Of a stretch of 64,000 nt of DNA, positions 1-8,118 are shown piece by piece; positions within the stretch are counted from its first letter, which is position 1, and the number at the start of each line of letters is the position of its first letter. Source of the DNA: Fulvivirga maritima. Its GTDB lineage: Bacteria > Bacteroidota > Bacteroidia > Cytophagales > Cyclobacteriaceae. Where the stretch lies: assembly GCF_021389955.1 (NCBI RefSeq), contig NZ_CP089980.1:1363501-1427500 (forward strand), in the 5' to 3' direction. Position numbers and translations under genes: made by a program. A model generated the notes under the pieces. It had not been told where the DNA came from. It searched no databases and worked only from the letters and a program-made list of their open reading frames with translations.

Positions 1-2210
1 CTGGCCGTTACTTCTGCTGCTCCACTTATTTTAAACTGATTAAACCTTTTATCTGCCTGTAACATACCAGAGAAATTCTCATTAACCTTACCAGCGTTAT
101 AAACACTATTGATGAGCTGTAATTCAGAAAAATTAGAGGTAGTGGCAAAGCCATCAGTCTTACGCCTATAGCTAACATTACCAAACATATTCATGCCTCC
201 AAAGAGATTAAAATAGTTATAGTAAAGTGAAAACATATGATAAAGACCATAATTCAATAGCGGATTACCCTGATAAAGGGCATTATAATCAGAGATAATA
301 AGTCCACTTACTTGCTTTTCAATGTCAGCAAATTCGGCATTCATGCTATATCTGAAGGTTAGACTTTGAGTACTTCTTATATCCCATTTTGCATACATGG
401 ATGGCAGAACCAATACGGGTTCATTCGTGATGTCCATATTTCCCTGTCTATTATTAACCTGATACTTATGTAGGTACAAAGAAGGACTCAATATCAATGG
501 CCCGTATTTCATTTTATAAGTTAGACCAGCAAAAAAATCAGAGAAATGATAATTAGCATCAATAAGAAAAGTAGCAGAATCCAATTGAGTAGGCACCCCA
601 CTCTCCTGATCCTGGTAAATACCTGAGGCATAGTCTTGCTCCAGATATTGATACCCTAATGAGAAATTGATATGATTAGTCTTATTTAAGACACGGTAAT
701 AATTAAATGCTGTTACAGCCCGTTGGCTACTAATATTCCGAGACTGCTCTAAAGAGCGAACATCAGCCTTCAAAAAAGAGGGAAACAACGACTGATCACC
801 ACTCAACTTTAAAAAGGGATCTTTGGATTGGTATGAATATTTTGCTTCCCAGGAAAACACATTCTTTTCATCAGGAGTATGGTACCACTCTAATTGTTGA
901 TCAAGGCTCAGAGGATTTTGCTCTGCCTTTTCATTAATAACTGAAGATTGTTCAGGGAACTGAGACCATTGGCTATTAGCTGAGGTTTGACCCGCAGCTT
1001 TACCAAAAAGACTATACTTAATATAAGTCTGTTCTTTTGGGGTATAGGTAGCTGAATACTTCAGTAAGCCAGAATGATTAGTGGTAGACAAATCGGTTTG
1101 TAAAAGCTCTTGAGAAGTCAAATCTTCACGTAAATACCTTCTTTGCGACAAGCTGCCAAAATTGCTTTTAGATCCTGAACCAATAAAAAAGGCTGAATGG
1201 TGCCACTTTTTACTTGGGTTATAGTTGAAATTTAATGCTCCAAGCTTGGTTTGCAGTTCCTGGGCAGTTTCCCTGTTAGCCATAGGAAAGCCCAAATCAT
1301 CAGAAGAAATATTTACATCAGAACCGGAGTGAGCATCTATTTCACCCAGTCCTCCACTAAATCGAAAGTAATCCTGCATAGTGAAGGGCTGCTCGCCAAT
1401 ATTATTCGCATCACCAATAAAATTGACATTCACCTTAGGACTATAATAGAAAATATTACCATGCCCCGCATACCTTCCCTCCAGCCCACCTCCAATAGAA
1501 ACATCACCAAAAACAAGGTTCTTTTTACCTTCTTTCAACTGAATGTTAAGAGCCAGTTTATCATCATTCGCCAAACCATTCATGGGAGATACTTCATTGT
1601 AATTTTTAAGCACCTGCACCCTTTCTATGGCATTAGCAGGCAGGTTTTTAGTAGCCATTTTCGTATCACCATCAAAAAACTGCTTACCATCTACCAGCAC
1701 TTTATTCACCTTTTTGCCCTGCACTTTCACCTCTCCATTGTCATCTACTTCTATACCGGGTAGTTTTTCCAGCACATCACCCAGTTTTCTTTCCCTACCA
1801 GAAGTAAAAGCATCTGTTTTATAAATCAGGGTATCTCCTGACATAGTTACAGGCATTTCTTCCACCACCTCCACTGCATCGAGATAGCTGGTAGACTGAC
1901 TGAGCTCTATCAGCAAGTTCTCTATATCAGCATTTTCACAATTAAGGGTTTCTTCAAAAGTAGCATATCCGATAAATGACACTTTTAATAAGTATCGAGT
2001 ATTTCTGGACAGCGATAACTTGAAGCGTCCTTCTGTATCTGTAACAGCAAAAGAGGTAACTGCACCAGTTTTTGGATCAGCAGCCAGCACATTGGCGTAG
2101 GCGATGGGTGATCTTAACGTGTCGATCACCCTGCCTGTAACCACTATATTTTGAGCTTTGACCTTAAAAGCACAAATGAAGAATAAAATGAATAAGGTAT
2201 ACCGAAGCAT
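1..2210 (-). CDS. Outer-membrane beta-barrel protein with carboxypeptidase-regulatory-like N-terminus (partial)
   Basis: The frame is open from an ATG at 2210 to the window edge, so about 736 residues are visible and the C-terminus is missing. It begins with a signal peptide ending near KVKAQ. A CarboxypepD_reg-like domain follows (VVTGRVIDTLRSPIAYANV), then a plug-like segment (LGDVLEKLPGIEVDDNG, KVNKVLVDGKQFF), then a long stretch of alternating aromatic/polar strands typical of an outer-membrane barrel. This architecture is the TonB-dependent-receptor-like family common in Bacteroidota; no TonB box is evident. It lies 89 bases downstream of the GLPGLI gene in the same direction and is probably cotranscribed with it. 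Substrate is unknown; export or import of a peptide or metal complex is only a guess. Confidence 0.88.
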   Translation of the reverse strand, partial: MLRYTLFILFFICAFKVKAQNIVVTGRVIDTLRSPIAYANVLAADPKTGAVTSFAVTDTEGRFKLSLSRNTRYLLKVSFIGYATFEETLNCENADIENLLIELSQSTSYLDAVEVVEEMPVTMSGDTLIYKTDAFTSGRERKLGDVLEKLPGIEVDDNGEVKVQGKKVNKVLVDGKQFFDGDTKMATKNLPANAIERVQVLKNYNEVSPMNGLANDDKLALNIQLKEGKKNLVFGDVSIGGGLEGRYAGHGNIFYYSPKVNVNFIGDANNIGEQPFTMQDYFRFSGGLGEIDAHSGSDVNISSDDLGFPMANRETAQELQTKLGALNFNYNPSKKWHHSAFFIGSGSKSNFGSLSQRRYLREDLTSQELLQTDLSTTNHSGLLKYSATYTPKEQTYIKYSLFGKAAGQTSANSQWSQFPEQSSVINEKAEQNPLSLDQQLEWYHTPDEKNVFSWEAKYSYQSKDPFLKLSGDQSLFPSFLKADVRSLEQSRNISSQRAVTAFNYYRVLNKTNHINFSLGYQYLEQDYASGIYQDQESGVPTQLDSATFLIDANYHFSDFFAGLTYKMKYGPLILSPSLYLHKYQVNNRQGNMDITNEPVLVLPSMYAKWDIRSTQSLTFRYSMNAEFADIEKQVSGLIISDYNALYQGNPLLNYGLYHMFSLYYNYFNLFGGMNMFGNVSYRRKTDGFATTSNFSELQLINSVYNAGKVNENFSGMLQADKRFNQFKISGAAEVTA

Positions 2211-2299
2211 AGAATCGTGTTGTTGTTATTGAGAAGTAAAGCAGTGGAAGAAAAGAGATCACTCTTGTATTTCTGAAAGACAGACCTGATTACTCTTGA

Positions 2300-3133
2300 T
2301 CAACCGCTTGTTCTTATCTCAATTACATTTTCACCATCACCACCATTATATCGCTTCATCATTTCCTCTAACTTCTTATCAGAAATGGCCTTATACTCTG
2401 TGGCATTAACTATTTCCCCCTTAGTAGGCTTATCTATTTTTACCGGCTCAGTAGGGTTTAAAATTACTTTAGAACATATGATGACACTACTCCCCGTTTT
2501 CACTTCAAGAATAAGCCCCGGCAAGCCCACATACTGCATTGGTCCATGCGAAACAGGAATATCAGGAGTAAACCAAACTTCGGTTTTTATAGTGTCTTGT
2601 GTTATCTCCATTTCTTTCATGCCAGTAGAAAACTTTTTTGCTTCTACTATTCTGGTGCTTATAGCTTTCTGACAGTTATACTTTCCAATTTTCTTTGTTT
2701 CATTAGTTAGCTCCCAGCTGTATTCTTTTAGAGAATCTTTTACTATAAACCTCTTACCCATCAGATCTTCTCCTCGTTCATATTCATGCTTAAGCAGGTT
2801 TTTATACAGCACTTCCTGAGCAGAATTACCTGCTACCATTATTTCTATGCCATTGCCAGAAACCTGCGCAGGCCCTCCATTTAATGACTCCACTTGCTTC
2901 CAGCTAGATTCTGTTGTATTAAAAGAAAGCGTATATTCTTTCTGCATTTTTCTTTTGAACTCATCCTGTATCTTTTTCATCTGCTCAGGAGGCATCTCCG
3001 TACTGTCCATAGAAATCTGGATAGAGCCACTGGTTTTATAGGTAGCAATCCCTGTAAAACTCTGCGCTTTAGCTTCATCAATAATCATTACTAAAACGAA
3101 GACAGAAAATATTGATCGTATGAAATTTCTCAT
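2300..3133 (-). CDS. GLPGLI family protein
   Basis: The protein carries the family signature GLPGLILEV near residue 215, preceded by VWFTPDIPVSHGPMQYVGLPG, which is diagnostic of the Bacteroidota GLPGLI family of exported proteins of unknown function. The frame opens at 3163, but the ATG at 3133 is preferred because it starts directly with a signal peptide (MRNFIRSIFSVFVLVMII, ending in KAQS). The following beta-rich region has charged, repeated-sheet character. GLPGLI genes are often paired with carboxypeptidase-like outer-membrane barrels, and here one follows in the same direction. Divergent transcription from a two-component system suggests envelope-responsive control (inference). Confidence 0.88.
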   Translation of the reverse strand: MRNFIRSIFSVFVLVMIIDEAKAQSFTGIATYKTSGSIQISMDSTEMPPEQMKKIQDEFKRKMQKEYTLSFNTTESSWKQVESLNGGPAQVSGNGIEIMVAGNSAQEVLYKNLLKHEYERGEDLMGKRFIVKDSLKEYSWELTNETKKIGKYNCQKAISTRIVEAKKFSTGMKEMEITQDTIKTEVWFTPDIPVSHGPMQYVGLPGLILEVKTGSSVIICSKVILNPTEPVKIDKPTKGEIVNATEYKAISDKKLEEMMKRYNGGDGENVIEIRTSG

Positions 3134-3175
3134 GCTTTTGAATGTTTGGTGTATGGCAAACAAAGCATAAGTAGT

Positions 3176-3213
3176 CTTAACGCTGGGTTAAGTAGTGTTA
3201 ACGAGTGTTAACC
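3176..3213. promoter_or_regulatory. Phased TTAA half-site array, probable response-regulator operator
   Basis: Four TTAA cores start at 3177, 3188, 3198 and 3208, giving spacings of 11, 10 and 10 bases. The last two lie in a perfect direct repeat GTGTTAAC at ten-base period, and the first two form an inverted pair (CTTAAC and GTTAAG). Helically phased tandem half-sites are the usual binding pattern of OmpR/PhoB-type regulators. One is encoded 1.5 kb away. The array sits in the divergent gap between the GLPGLI operon and the kinase gene, so it could control either side. The repeat is seen directly; the regulator assignment is inference. Confidence 0.6.
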
Positions 3214-3239
3214 AATCCCAAAAAGGGCAATTACTTGCT

Positions 3240-3247
3240 TATATTTG
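3240..3247 (+). promoter_or_regulatory. Candidate Bacteroidota -7 element (TATATTTG)
   Basis: TATATTTG matches the TAnnTTTG consensus of Bacteroidota housekeeping promoters. It lies only five bases before the ATG at 3252, so a transcript from it would be nearly leaderless. No convincing -33 TTG is present at the usual distance, so the match may be coincidental. Confidence 0.3.
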
Positions 3248-3251
3248 ATTT

Positions 3252-4745
3252 ATGAACCCAACCCGTTTCAGGCTAATAGGAGTAATTATTGTGATCATCA
3301 TTATACTCACTTCAGTACTGCAGCTCTATTATCTCTATGAAAATTATCAACAAAATAAATTGCGTTTCGAAAATGAAGTGCAACAAATTCTGGATAATAG
3401 TGTAGAAGGATATTATGCTGAAATTGCTAAATCAGATATTTTAACTTTCACAGACATTAACGACATCAATCTAGAGCTAGGACGCAAAAGCGATTCTACC
3501 GTTAGCAAACAAAAATTTTCAACACGCATTGGGCAAAGTCACCTCTTAAGCAATCAGGCTATGCTCTGGGATCATCCTGACACTGTAATTAACGATGACA
3601 GCGTGCATGTATCATATATTCAGATTACTAAAAACTTGTCTGACAGTATCATGATTGATGAAACCAATGCCATCGCTATGTTTAAAGGCCAACATATGGT
3701 AGATAGTCTGGAAAAATTGCAATCTTTAACTAGCAAGATCGTCATTTCACTTACAAGAGATACACTGGATTTCCCCATGTTAAATGATCTTTTAAATGAA
3801 GAGTTGAAACGAAAGAACCTAAATATTGATTACGCTCTAATTCACACTAACAAAGATTCTGTCACCAACTCTTACAAAACAGAAAACGATCTTCCTCTAG
3901 CTTTAAGTACTTTTTCAAAATCCACCTACCTGCCGAACAAGCAGAAGTTAGAAATGAAATTTGAAAATGCACCTTTAGTCATATTAAAAAAAGGCCTTTG
4001 GAATATACTTTTCTCAGTGTTATTTGTGATCATCATTAGCGCAACTCTTATCTTCCTTTACAGGACTATTAAATCACAAAAAGAGCTTTCTGAGATAAAA
4101 AATGATCTAATCAATAACATTACCCATGAATTTAAAACGCCTATTGCTACAGTATCTACTGCAATAGAGGGCATCCGAAATTTCAATAAAGATAACGATC
4201 CCCGGAAAACGGAAAAGTATCTTCAAATATCACATGATCAACTAATTAAATTAAATCTTATGGTGGAAAAGCTTTTGGAAACAGCCACTTTAGACAGTGA
4301 AAAATTACTCCTTCACTCAGAGCCTGTAGATCTTGGAGAACTTTTACATCAGGTGGCAGAGAAATTCACCACTTTCAACCCCGAAAAGCAAATTAGTTTA
4401 ACTCTGAAAAAGCAGGTAACAACGGACATTGACATCTTTCATTTCGAAAATGCGGTATCAAACCTGGTGGATAATGCAATCAAATACGGAGGTAATGAAA
4501 TACACATCACTCTTGCTGAAACTGAAAAAACCACCATTTTAGTTAAAGACAATGGCGGTAATATCCCTAAAGGACAGCGAAACAAGGTATTTGAAAAATT
4601 TTACCGCATACCTAAGGGCAATGTTCATAATGTAAAGGGCTTTGGAATAGGGCTTTATTACACAAGAATTATTATAGAAAAACATGGCGGGCAGATTACC
4701 CTGATAGCTAACGACCAAAATACTACTTTCAAAATAGAACTATAA
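3252..4745 (+). CDS. Sensor histidine kinase
   Basis: This 497-residue membrane kinase has a first transmembrane helix at about residues 9-28, a periplasmic sensing domain of about 220 residues, and a second helix at about 249-271. The dimerisation domain has the H-box HEFKTPIATV with the phosphorylated His at residue 292. The catalytic domain has the N-box NLVDNAIKYGG, a G1-like DNGGN and a G2-like GFGIGLYY. It is the standard periplasmic-sensing, HAMP-less kinase layout seen with OmpR-type partners. Its stop overlaps the response regulator start by one base (TAATG), so the two are translationally coupled. It is transcribed away from the GLPGLI/barrel genes across a phased repeat array, suggesting it senses envelope state and controls those genes (inference). 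Confidence 0.93.
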   Translation: MNPTRFRLIGVIIVIIIILTSVLQLYYLYENYQQNKLRFENEVQQILDNSVEGYYAEIAKSDILTFTDINDINLELGRKSDSTVSKQKFSTRIGQSHLLSNQAMLWDHPDTVINDDSVHVSYIQITKNLSDSIMIDETNAIAMFKGQHMVDSLEKLQSLTSKIVISLTRDTLDFPMLNDLLNEELKRKNLNIDYALIHTNKDSVTNSYKTENDLPLALSTFSKSTYLPNKQKLEMKFENAPLVILKKGLWNILFSVLFVIIISATLIFLYRTIKSQKELSEIKNDLINNITHEFKTPIATVSTAIEGIRNFNKDNDPRKTEKYLQISHDQLIKLNLMVEKLLETATLDSEKLLLHSEPVDLGELLHQVAEKFTTFNPEKQISLTLKKQVTTDIDIFHFENAVSNLVDNAIKYGGNEIHITLAETEKTTILVKDNGGNIPKGQRNKVFEKFYRIPKGNVHNVKGFGIGLYYTRIIIEKHGGQITLIANDQNTTFKIEL

Positions 4746-5425
4746 TGCAGGAAGAAGTTACAGTACTTTTAGCCGAAGATGAAGCATCTCTAGGCCTCAT
4801 AGTGAAAGAAAGTATGGAAAGCAGAGGCTTCTTGGTTAAGCTGTGTGAAGATGGCCTGCAAGCTTTAAAAAGCTATAAGACGCAAAAGCTGGATGTCTTG
4901 GTGCTGGACGTGATGATGCCACAGAAAGATGGCTTTACAGTAGCTAAAGAAATAAGAAAGATAGATCCGTTTATTCCCATTATTTTTCTCACTGCCAAAT
5001 CACGAACTGAAGATGTGGTGGAAGGATTTGGTTACGGCGCCAATGATTACATTAAAAAGCCATTTAGCATGGAAGAATTAATTGTGAGAATAAATGCTTT
5101 GGTAAAAAGATCAGTTAAACCTGATACAGATGCATGGATCACCTTAGGGAGCTATCAGTTTCACCTAAGTAAGCAAGTGCTGATACATGAAAAAGCTGAA
5201 GAAACCCTCACCCATCGTGAGGCGCAGTTGCTCTATCAGCTGATTATACATAAAAACAATCTTACCGAAAGAAGCGTGATCCTCAAAGAACTATGGGGCA
5301 ATGATGACTTTTTCAATGCTCGAAGTATGGATGTTTTTATTAGTAAGCTTAGAAAGAAGTTACAGTATGATAGTTCTATTCAGATACTGAATGTAAGAGG
5401 GTATGGATACAAATTGGTAGTGTAG
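4745..5425 (+). CDS. Response regulator, OmpR/PhoB family
   Basis: The receiver domain covers about residues 5-120. It has the acidic pair EDE near residue 11, the phospho-accepting Asp55 in VLDVMMPQKDG, the conserved Thr in FLTAKS and the Lys in IKKPF near residue 105. A winged-helix DNA-binding domain follows at about 130-226 (LTHREAQLLYQLI, SMDVFISKLRKKL, LNVRGYGYKLV), which places it in the OmpR/PhoB class. Length (226 residues) is normal. The gene starts on the last base of the kinase stop. A likely target is the phased TTAA array upstream of the kinase. Confidence 0.94.
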   Translation: MQEEVTVLLAEDEASLGLIVKESMESRGFLVKLCEDGLQALKSYKTQKLDVLVLDVMMPQKDGFTVAKEIRKIDPFIPIIFLTAKSRTEDVVEGFGYGANDYIKKPFSMEELIVRINALVKRSVKPDTDAWITLGSYQFHLSKQVLIHEKAEETLTHREAQLLYQLIIHKNNLTERSVILKELWGNDDFFNARSMDVFISKLRKKLQYDSSIQILNVRGYGYKLVV

Positions 5426-5430
5426 AAGGA

Positions 5431-5454
5431 TGCGAGCCAAAGGCCCGCACCAGC
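5431..5454. repeat. Hairpin, possible REP-like palindrome or terminator
   Basis: An imperfect stem GCGaGCC/GGCcCGC with an AAA loop is followed by ACCAGC. It lies between the converging response regulator and dehydrogenase genes. A related hairpin with the same GCACCAGC flank lies 3' of the second dehydrogenase copy at 6376-6409. There is no strong T-run, so a plain intrinsic terminator is not certain. Confidence 0.4.
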
Positions 5455-5467
5455 TAATTTATAATCC

Positions 5468-6256
5468 TTATTTCAAAGCATAATTAGTATAACCACCATC
5501 TACCAATAACTCAGTACCAGAAATAAAGCTTGCCTTATTTGATGCTAAAAACAGTACTGTTTCTGCTATCTCATTAGGAACACCTAATCTCTGTAATGCT
5601 ACTGTAGATGCTAAATAGTCCTTTGCCTCATCTGTTACTGCTTTCTCAAAGCCTTCTGTTCTAATAGGACCAGGACTAACTATATTTACTCTTATCTGCC
5701 TGTCAGACAATTCATTTGCTGCTACTTGAGCAATTTTATTTAAGGCTCCCTTAGTAGCCGCATATATACCAGAACCTACGCTAGAAGTAGAAGCCACAGT
5801 TGAAGATGTAAATAATACTGTGGCGCCATTATTTAAATGAGGTAACAACTTTTGTAAAGTGAAGAAACTCCCTTTTACATTGGTATTAAATTGAGCATCA
5901 AAGTCCTCTTCCGTCACTTGCTCAATAGGAGTGAACCCGCCTACTCCTGCATTTAAAAATAGAACGTCTAGTTTTTTCCCGCTTTCAGCTACTACCTTTT
6001 CTAAAACTTCAATACCTGATAAACTAGAGATATCCGCTACCACTGTATTCAAGTTGTCACTATTAATTCTCTCAGCTGCATTTTGAAGATTTTTCTCACT
6101 TCTACCGGTAATAAATACAGTAGCTCCATTTTCAATAAAAGCTTGCGCAGTGGCAAATCCTATACCCGTACTTCCTCCTGTTATTACTACATTTTGTCTG
6201 TAAAATCCATTATAAAATAATTTATCGTTCGCTGCAATTCTACAAAACATAAGCAA
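5468..6256 (-). CDS. SDR family oxidoreductase, copy 1
   Basis: This is a classical short-chain dehydrogenase with an NAD(P)-binding motif TGGSTGIG, the NAG-type motif LFLNAGVGG, a catalytic Ser in TSSTVA, the YxxxK pair in YAATKGALNK and a PGPIRTEGF region. The C-terminus LLVDGGYTN is typical. Substrate is not predictable. The 5' end is odd. Aligned to its tandem paralogue, the expected start ATGGATTTTACA at 6210 is out of frame because one A is missing from the following A-run, so the frame only opens from the unusual upstream start at 6256. Either translation starts upstream or the sequence has lost a base there. Confidence 0.85.
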   Translation of the reverse strand: MLMFCRIAANDKLFYNGFYRQNVVITGGSTGIGFATAQAFIENGATVFITGRSEKNLQNAAERINSDNLNTVVADISSLSGIEVLEKVVAESGKKLDVLFLNAGVGGFTPIEQVTEEDFDAQFNTNVKGSFFTLQKLLPHLNNGATVLFTSSTVASTSSVGSGIYAATKGALNKIAQVAANELSDRQIRVNIVSPGPIRTEGFEKAVTDEAKDYLASTVALQRLGVPNEIAETVLFLASNKASFISGTELLVDGGYTNYALK

Positions 6257-6375
6257 CTTTTGGGGCTACAAAATAGATTATGATGGCTACTTAGATTGGT
6301 AAGCTATTAACTCAGAATGCATGTTATAAATAATTACCAAAGAATATTAATAGTGTACAAAATCAAAATAAAGTG

Positions 6376-6409
6376 CCGCTGAATACGAGCATGAAACTCG
6401 CACCAGCGG
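6376..6409. repeat. Nested hairpin downstream of SDR copy 2
   Basis: An outer stem CCGCTG/CAGCGG encloses an inner stem CGAG/CTCG with loop CATGAAA. It shares the CGCACCAGC flank with the hairpin 3' of SDR copy 1, and both sit about 15 bases after the respective stop codon. It may be part of the duplicated block, a REP-like repeat or a weak terminator. Confidence 0.4.
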
Positions 6410-6424
6410 AACATATTTGATCAA

Positions 6425-7172
6425 TTATTTTCTTGCATAGTTGGTGTAACCACCATCTACCAATAACTCTGTACCCGCTATAAAACTGGCTTTACTTGAA
6501 GCTAAAAACAATACTGTTTCTGCTATTTCATTAGGCACACCTAACCGCTGCATGGCTACTGCAGAGGCTAAATAATCTTTTGCTTCTTCAGAAGCTACCG
6601 CTCTGTCAAAACCTTCTGTTTTAACTGGCCCGGGACTAACGATATTTAACCTTATTTGTCTATCTACCAACTCATTTGCCGCTACCTGTGCTATTTTATT
6701 TAAAGCTCCCTTAGTGGCCGCATATACAGCAGAACCTAGGTTAGAAGCCGTGGCCACGGTAGATGAGGTAAATAGAACTGTGGCTCCATTATTTAAATGA
6801 GGCAGCAACTTTTGCAAGGTGAAGAAACTCCCCTTTACATTGGTATTAAATTGAGCATCAAAGTCCTCTTCTGTAACTTGTCCAATAGCGTCAAACACTG
6901 CGATTCCTGCATTTAAGAAAAGTACATCTAATTTATTTCCACTCTCCGCTATTACATTCTCCAATACTTCAATTCCTGATAAACTAGAAATATCTGCCAC
7001 CACAGTTATCAATTGATTACTGTTAATTTCAGCGGCAGCCCTTTTTTAGATTTTCTTCATTTCTACCAGTAATGAACACCTTAGCTCCATTGTCTATAAA
7101 AGCCTTTGCCGTGGCATATCCTATACCGGTACTTCCTCCTGTTATTACTACGTTTTTATTTGTAAAATCCAT
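6425..7172 (-). pseudogene. SDR family oxidoreductase, copy 2, frameshifted
   Basis: This is a tandem paralogue of the neighbouring dehydrogenase with TGGSTGIG, TSSTVA, YAATKGALNK and LLVDGGYTN all conserved. Starting from the natural ATG at 7172 (MDFTNKNVVITGG), the frame stops near 7029. The rest of the protein continues without gaps in another frame from the same point. A single extra A in the six-A run just before GGGCTGCC explains the break: removing it gives an ungapped alignment with copy 1 across the junction. The heptamer A AAA AAG is present in the frame of a -1 slippery site, but the shift needed here is +1, so programmed -1 frameshifting does not fit. It is either a real null allele or a sequencing error. 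Confidence 0.8.
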
Positions 7173-7419
7173 TGTAAAATAATTTATGTTCAATGCAATT
7201 CTACAAAACAATAGTTACCTAATTCAATCTTATTACTAAAAGTAACTGTTACATTTGTGTAACCAAGTAACTTGTCATGGTAAATAAAGTGGGTTGAGAT
7301 TTTGGTTTTGTTCAGTCAGTTAATTATCGGGAAGTAAAGGTAGTGAATAGCAAAATATAAATATAAAGCAATTGCAACCGGAGAAAGGCCTACATCACCT
7401 ATGAGATATTGAACAATAA

Positions 7420-7650
7420 TTAATTTTTAAATTCAGATATAAAGTCCCTTTGCATAACTAAAAAAGAGTTTGAATGTGATAAAGAATACAACGTCTTAAC
7501 ATCAATTTGTCCAGTTTGATCTAACCCATTAGCCTTTTGATACGCGAGAATCGCTTTTCCAAGAGACTCACTTGGAACAGTATAATTACTAATAACATCT
7601 GTATATGTAGCGTTTTCAACACCAAGAGCATCTGCCACATATAATATCAC
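7420..7650 (-). CDS. Peptidoglycan-binding-like protein fragment
   Basis: The 76-residue frame starts at GTG. The segment LGKAILAYQKANGLDQTGQI followed by DVKTLYSL resembles a peptidoglycan-binding (PG_binding_1) fold. The same frame stays open upstream of the GTG, through protein-like sequence (VALASNEVYNLDIYSDSIRE), back into the end of the gene at 7722-8117. I therefore think this is the C-terminal half of one protein of about 230 residues that has been split by an indel near the five-A run at about 7746-7750. If it is genuine as it stands, it is a short protein lacking a signal peptide. Confidence 0.5.
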   Translation of the reverse strand: MILYVADALGVENATYTDVISNYTVPSESLGKAILAYQKANGLDQTGQIDVKTLYSLSHSNSFLVMQRDFISEFKN

Positions 7651-7721
7651 TTTCTTTCTAGCATTTTCTCGAATAGAATCTGAATAAATATCTAAATTAT
7701 AAACCTCATTTGAAGCTAAAG

Positions 7722-8117
7722 CTACTTTCCCATAAACTCTCCTTTTTCTTCAGAATCTAATGACTGCAAACTTTCAGAAGGAATTTCTTGCAGAAAATTT
7801 GCATTATTCAACGCTATGCTTTTCTCACTAAATTTATAAACTATAATATATTCTTTAATTAAATAACATTTTATTCCTTTCCGTCCATCGTAAGTTTGGG
7901 TATCTACAGGTTCAATATCTACTTTATCCATAAATTCGCAGTTTACAGGAATATCTACTTCCCCATTTACAGTATACCCAATAGCCTTTCCATTAAAATA
8001 AAGTTTACATTTTACTGCAATATTTTTTGTGTTTACTACTTTAATCTTTTTGACTCCTTGCGCCATCGAAAGCTGCAAAATACTAGTCAATAATATAATG
8101 ATTGGCACTTTAATCAT
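7722..8117 (-). CDS. Exported hypothetical protein (probable N-terminal half of split gene)
   Basis: The 131-residue product begins with a signal peptide (MIKVPIIILLTSILQLSMAQ) followed by a small beta-rich domain (KIKVVNTKNIAVKCKLYFNG, VDIPVNCEF). I do not recognise a family. It starts one base after the stop of the upstream membrane-protein gene, so the two form an operon. It ends in EEKGEFMGK and a stop that looks premature, because the peptidoglycan-binding-like segment continues in the -1 frame immediately after. Function is unknown; location is probably the periplasm. Confidence 0.55.
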   Translation of the reverse strand: MIKVPIIILLTSILQLSMAQGVKKIKVVNTKNIAVKCKLYFNGKAIGYTVNGEVDIPVNCEFMDKVDIEPVDTQTYDGRKGIKCYLIKEYIIVYKFSEKSIALNNANFLQEIPSESLQSLDSEEKGEFMGK

Positions 8118-8118
8118 T

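Noticed and set aside
1251-1824. Open frames of 170 and 65 codons on the plus strand
   Set aside because: They are antisense to the outer-membrane barrel gene, whose frame shows clear family motifs.
7029-7050. A AAA AAG heptamer in SDR copy 2 as a programmed frameshift site
   Set aside because: Programmed slippage at this heptamer is -1, but a +1 shift is needed to restore the protein.
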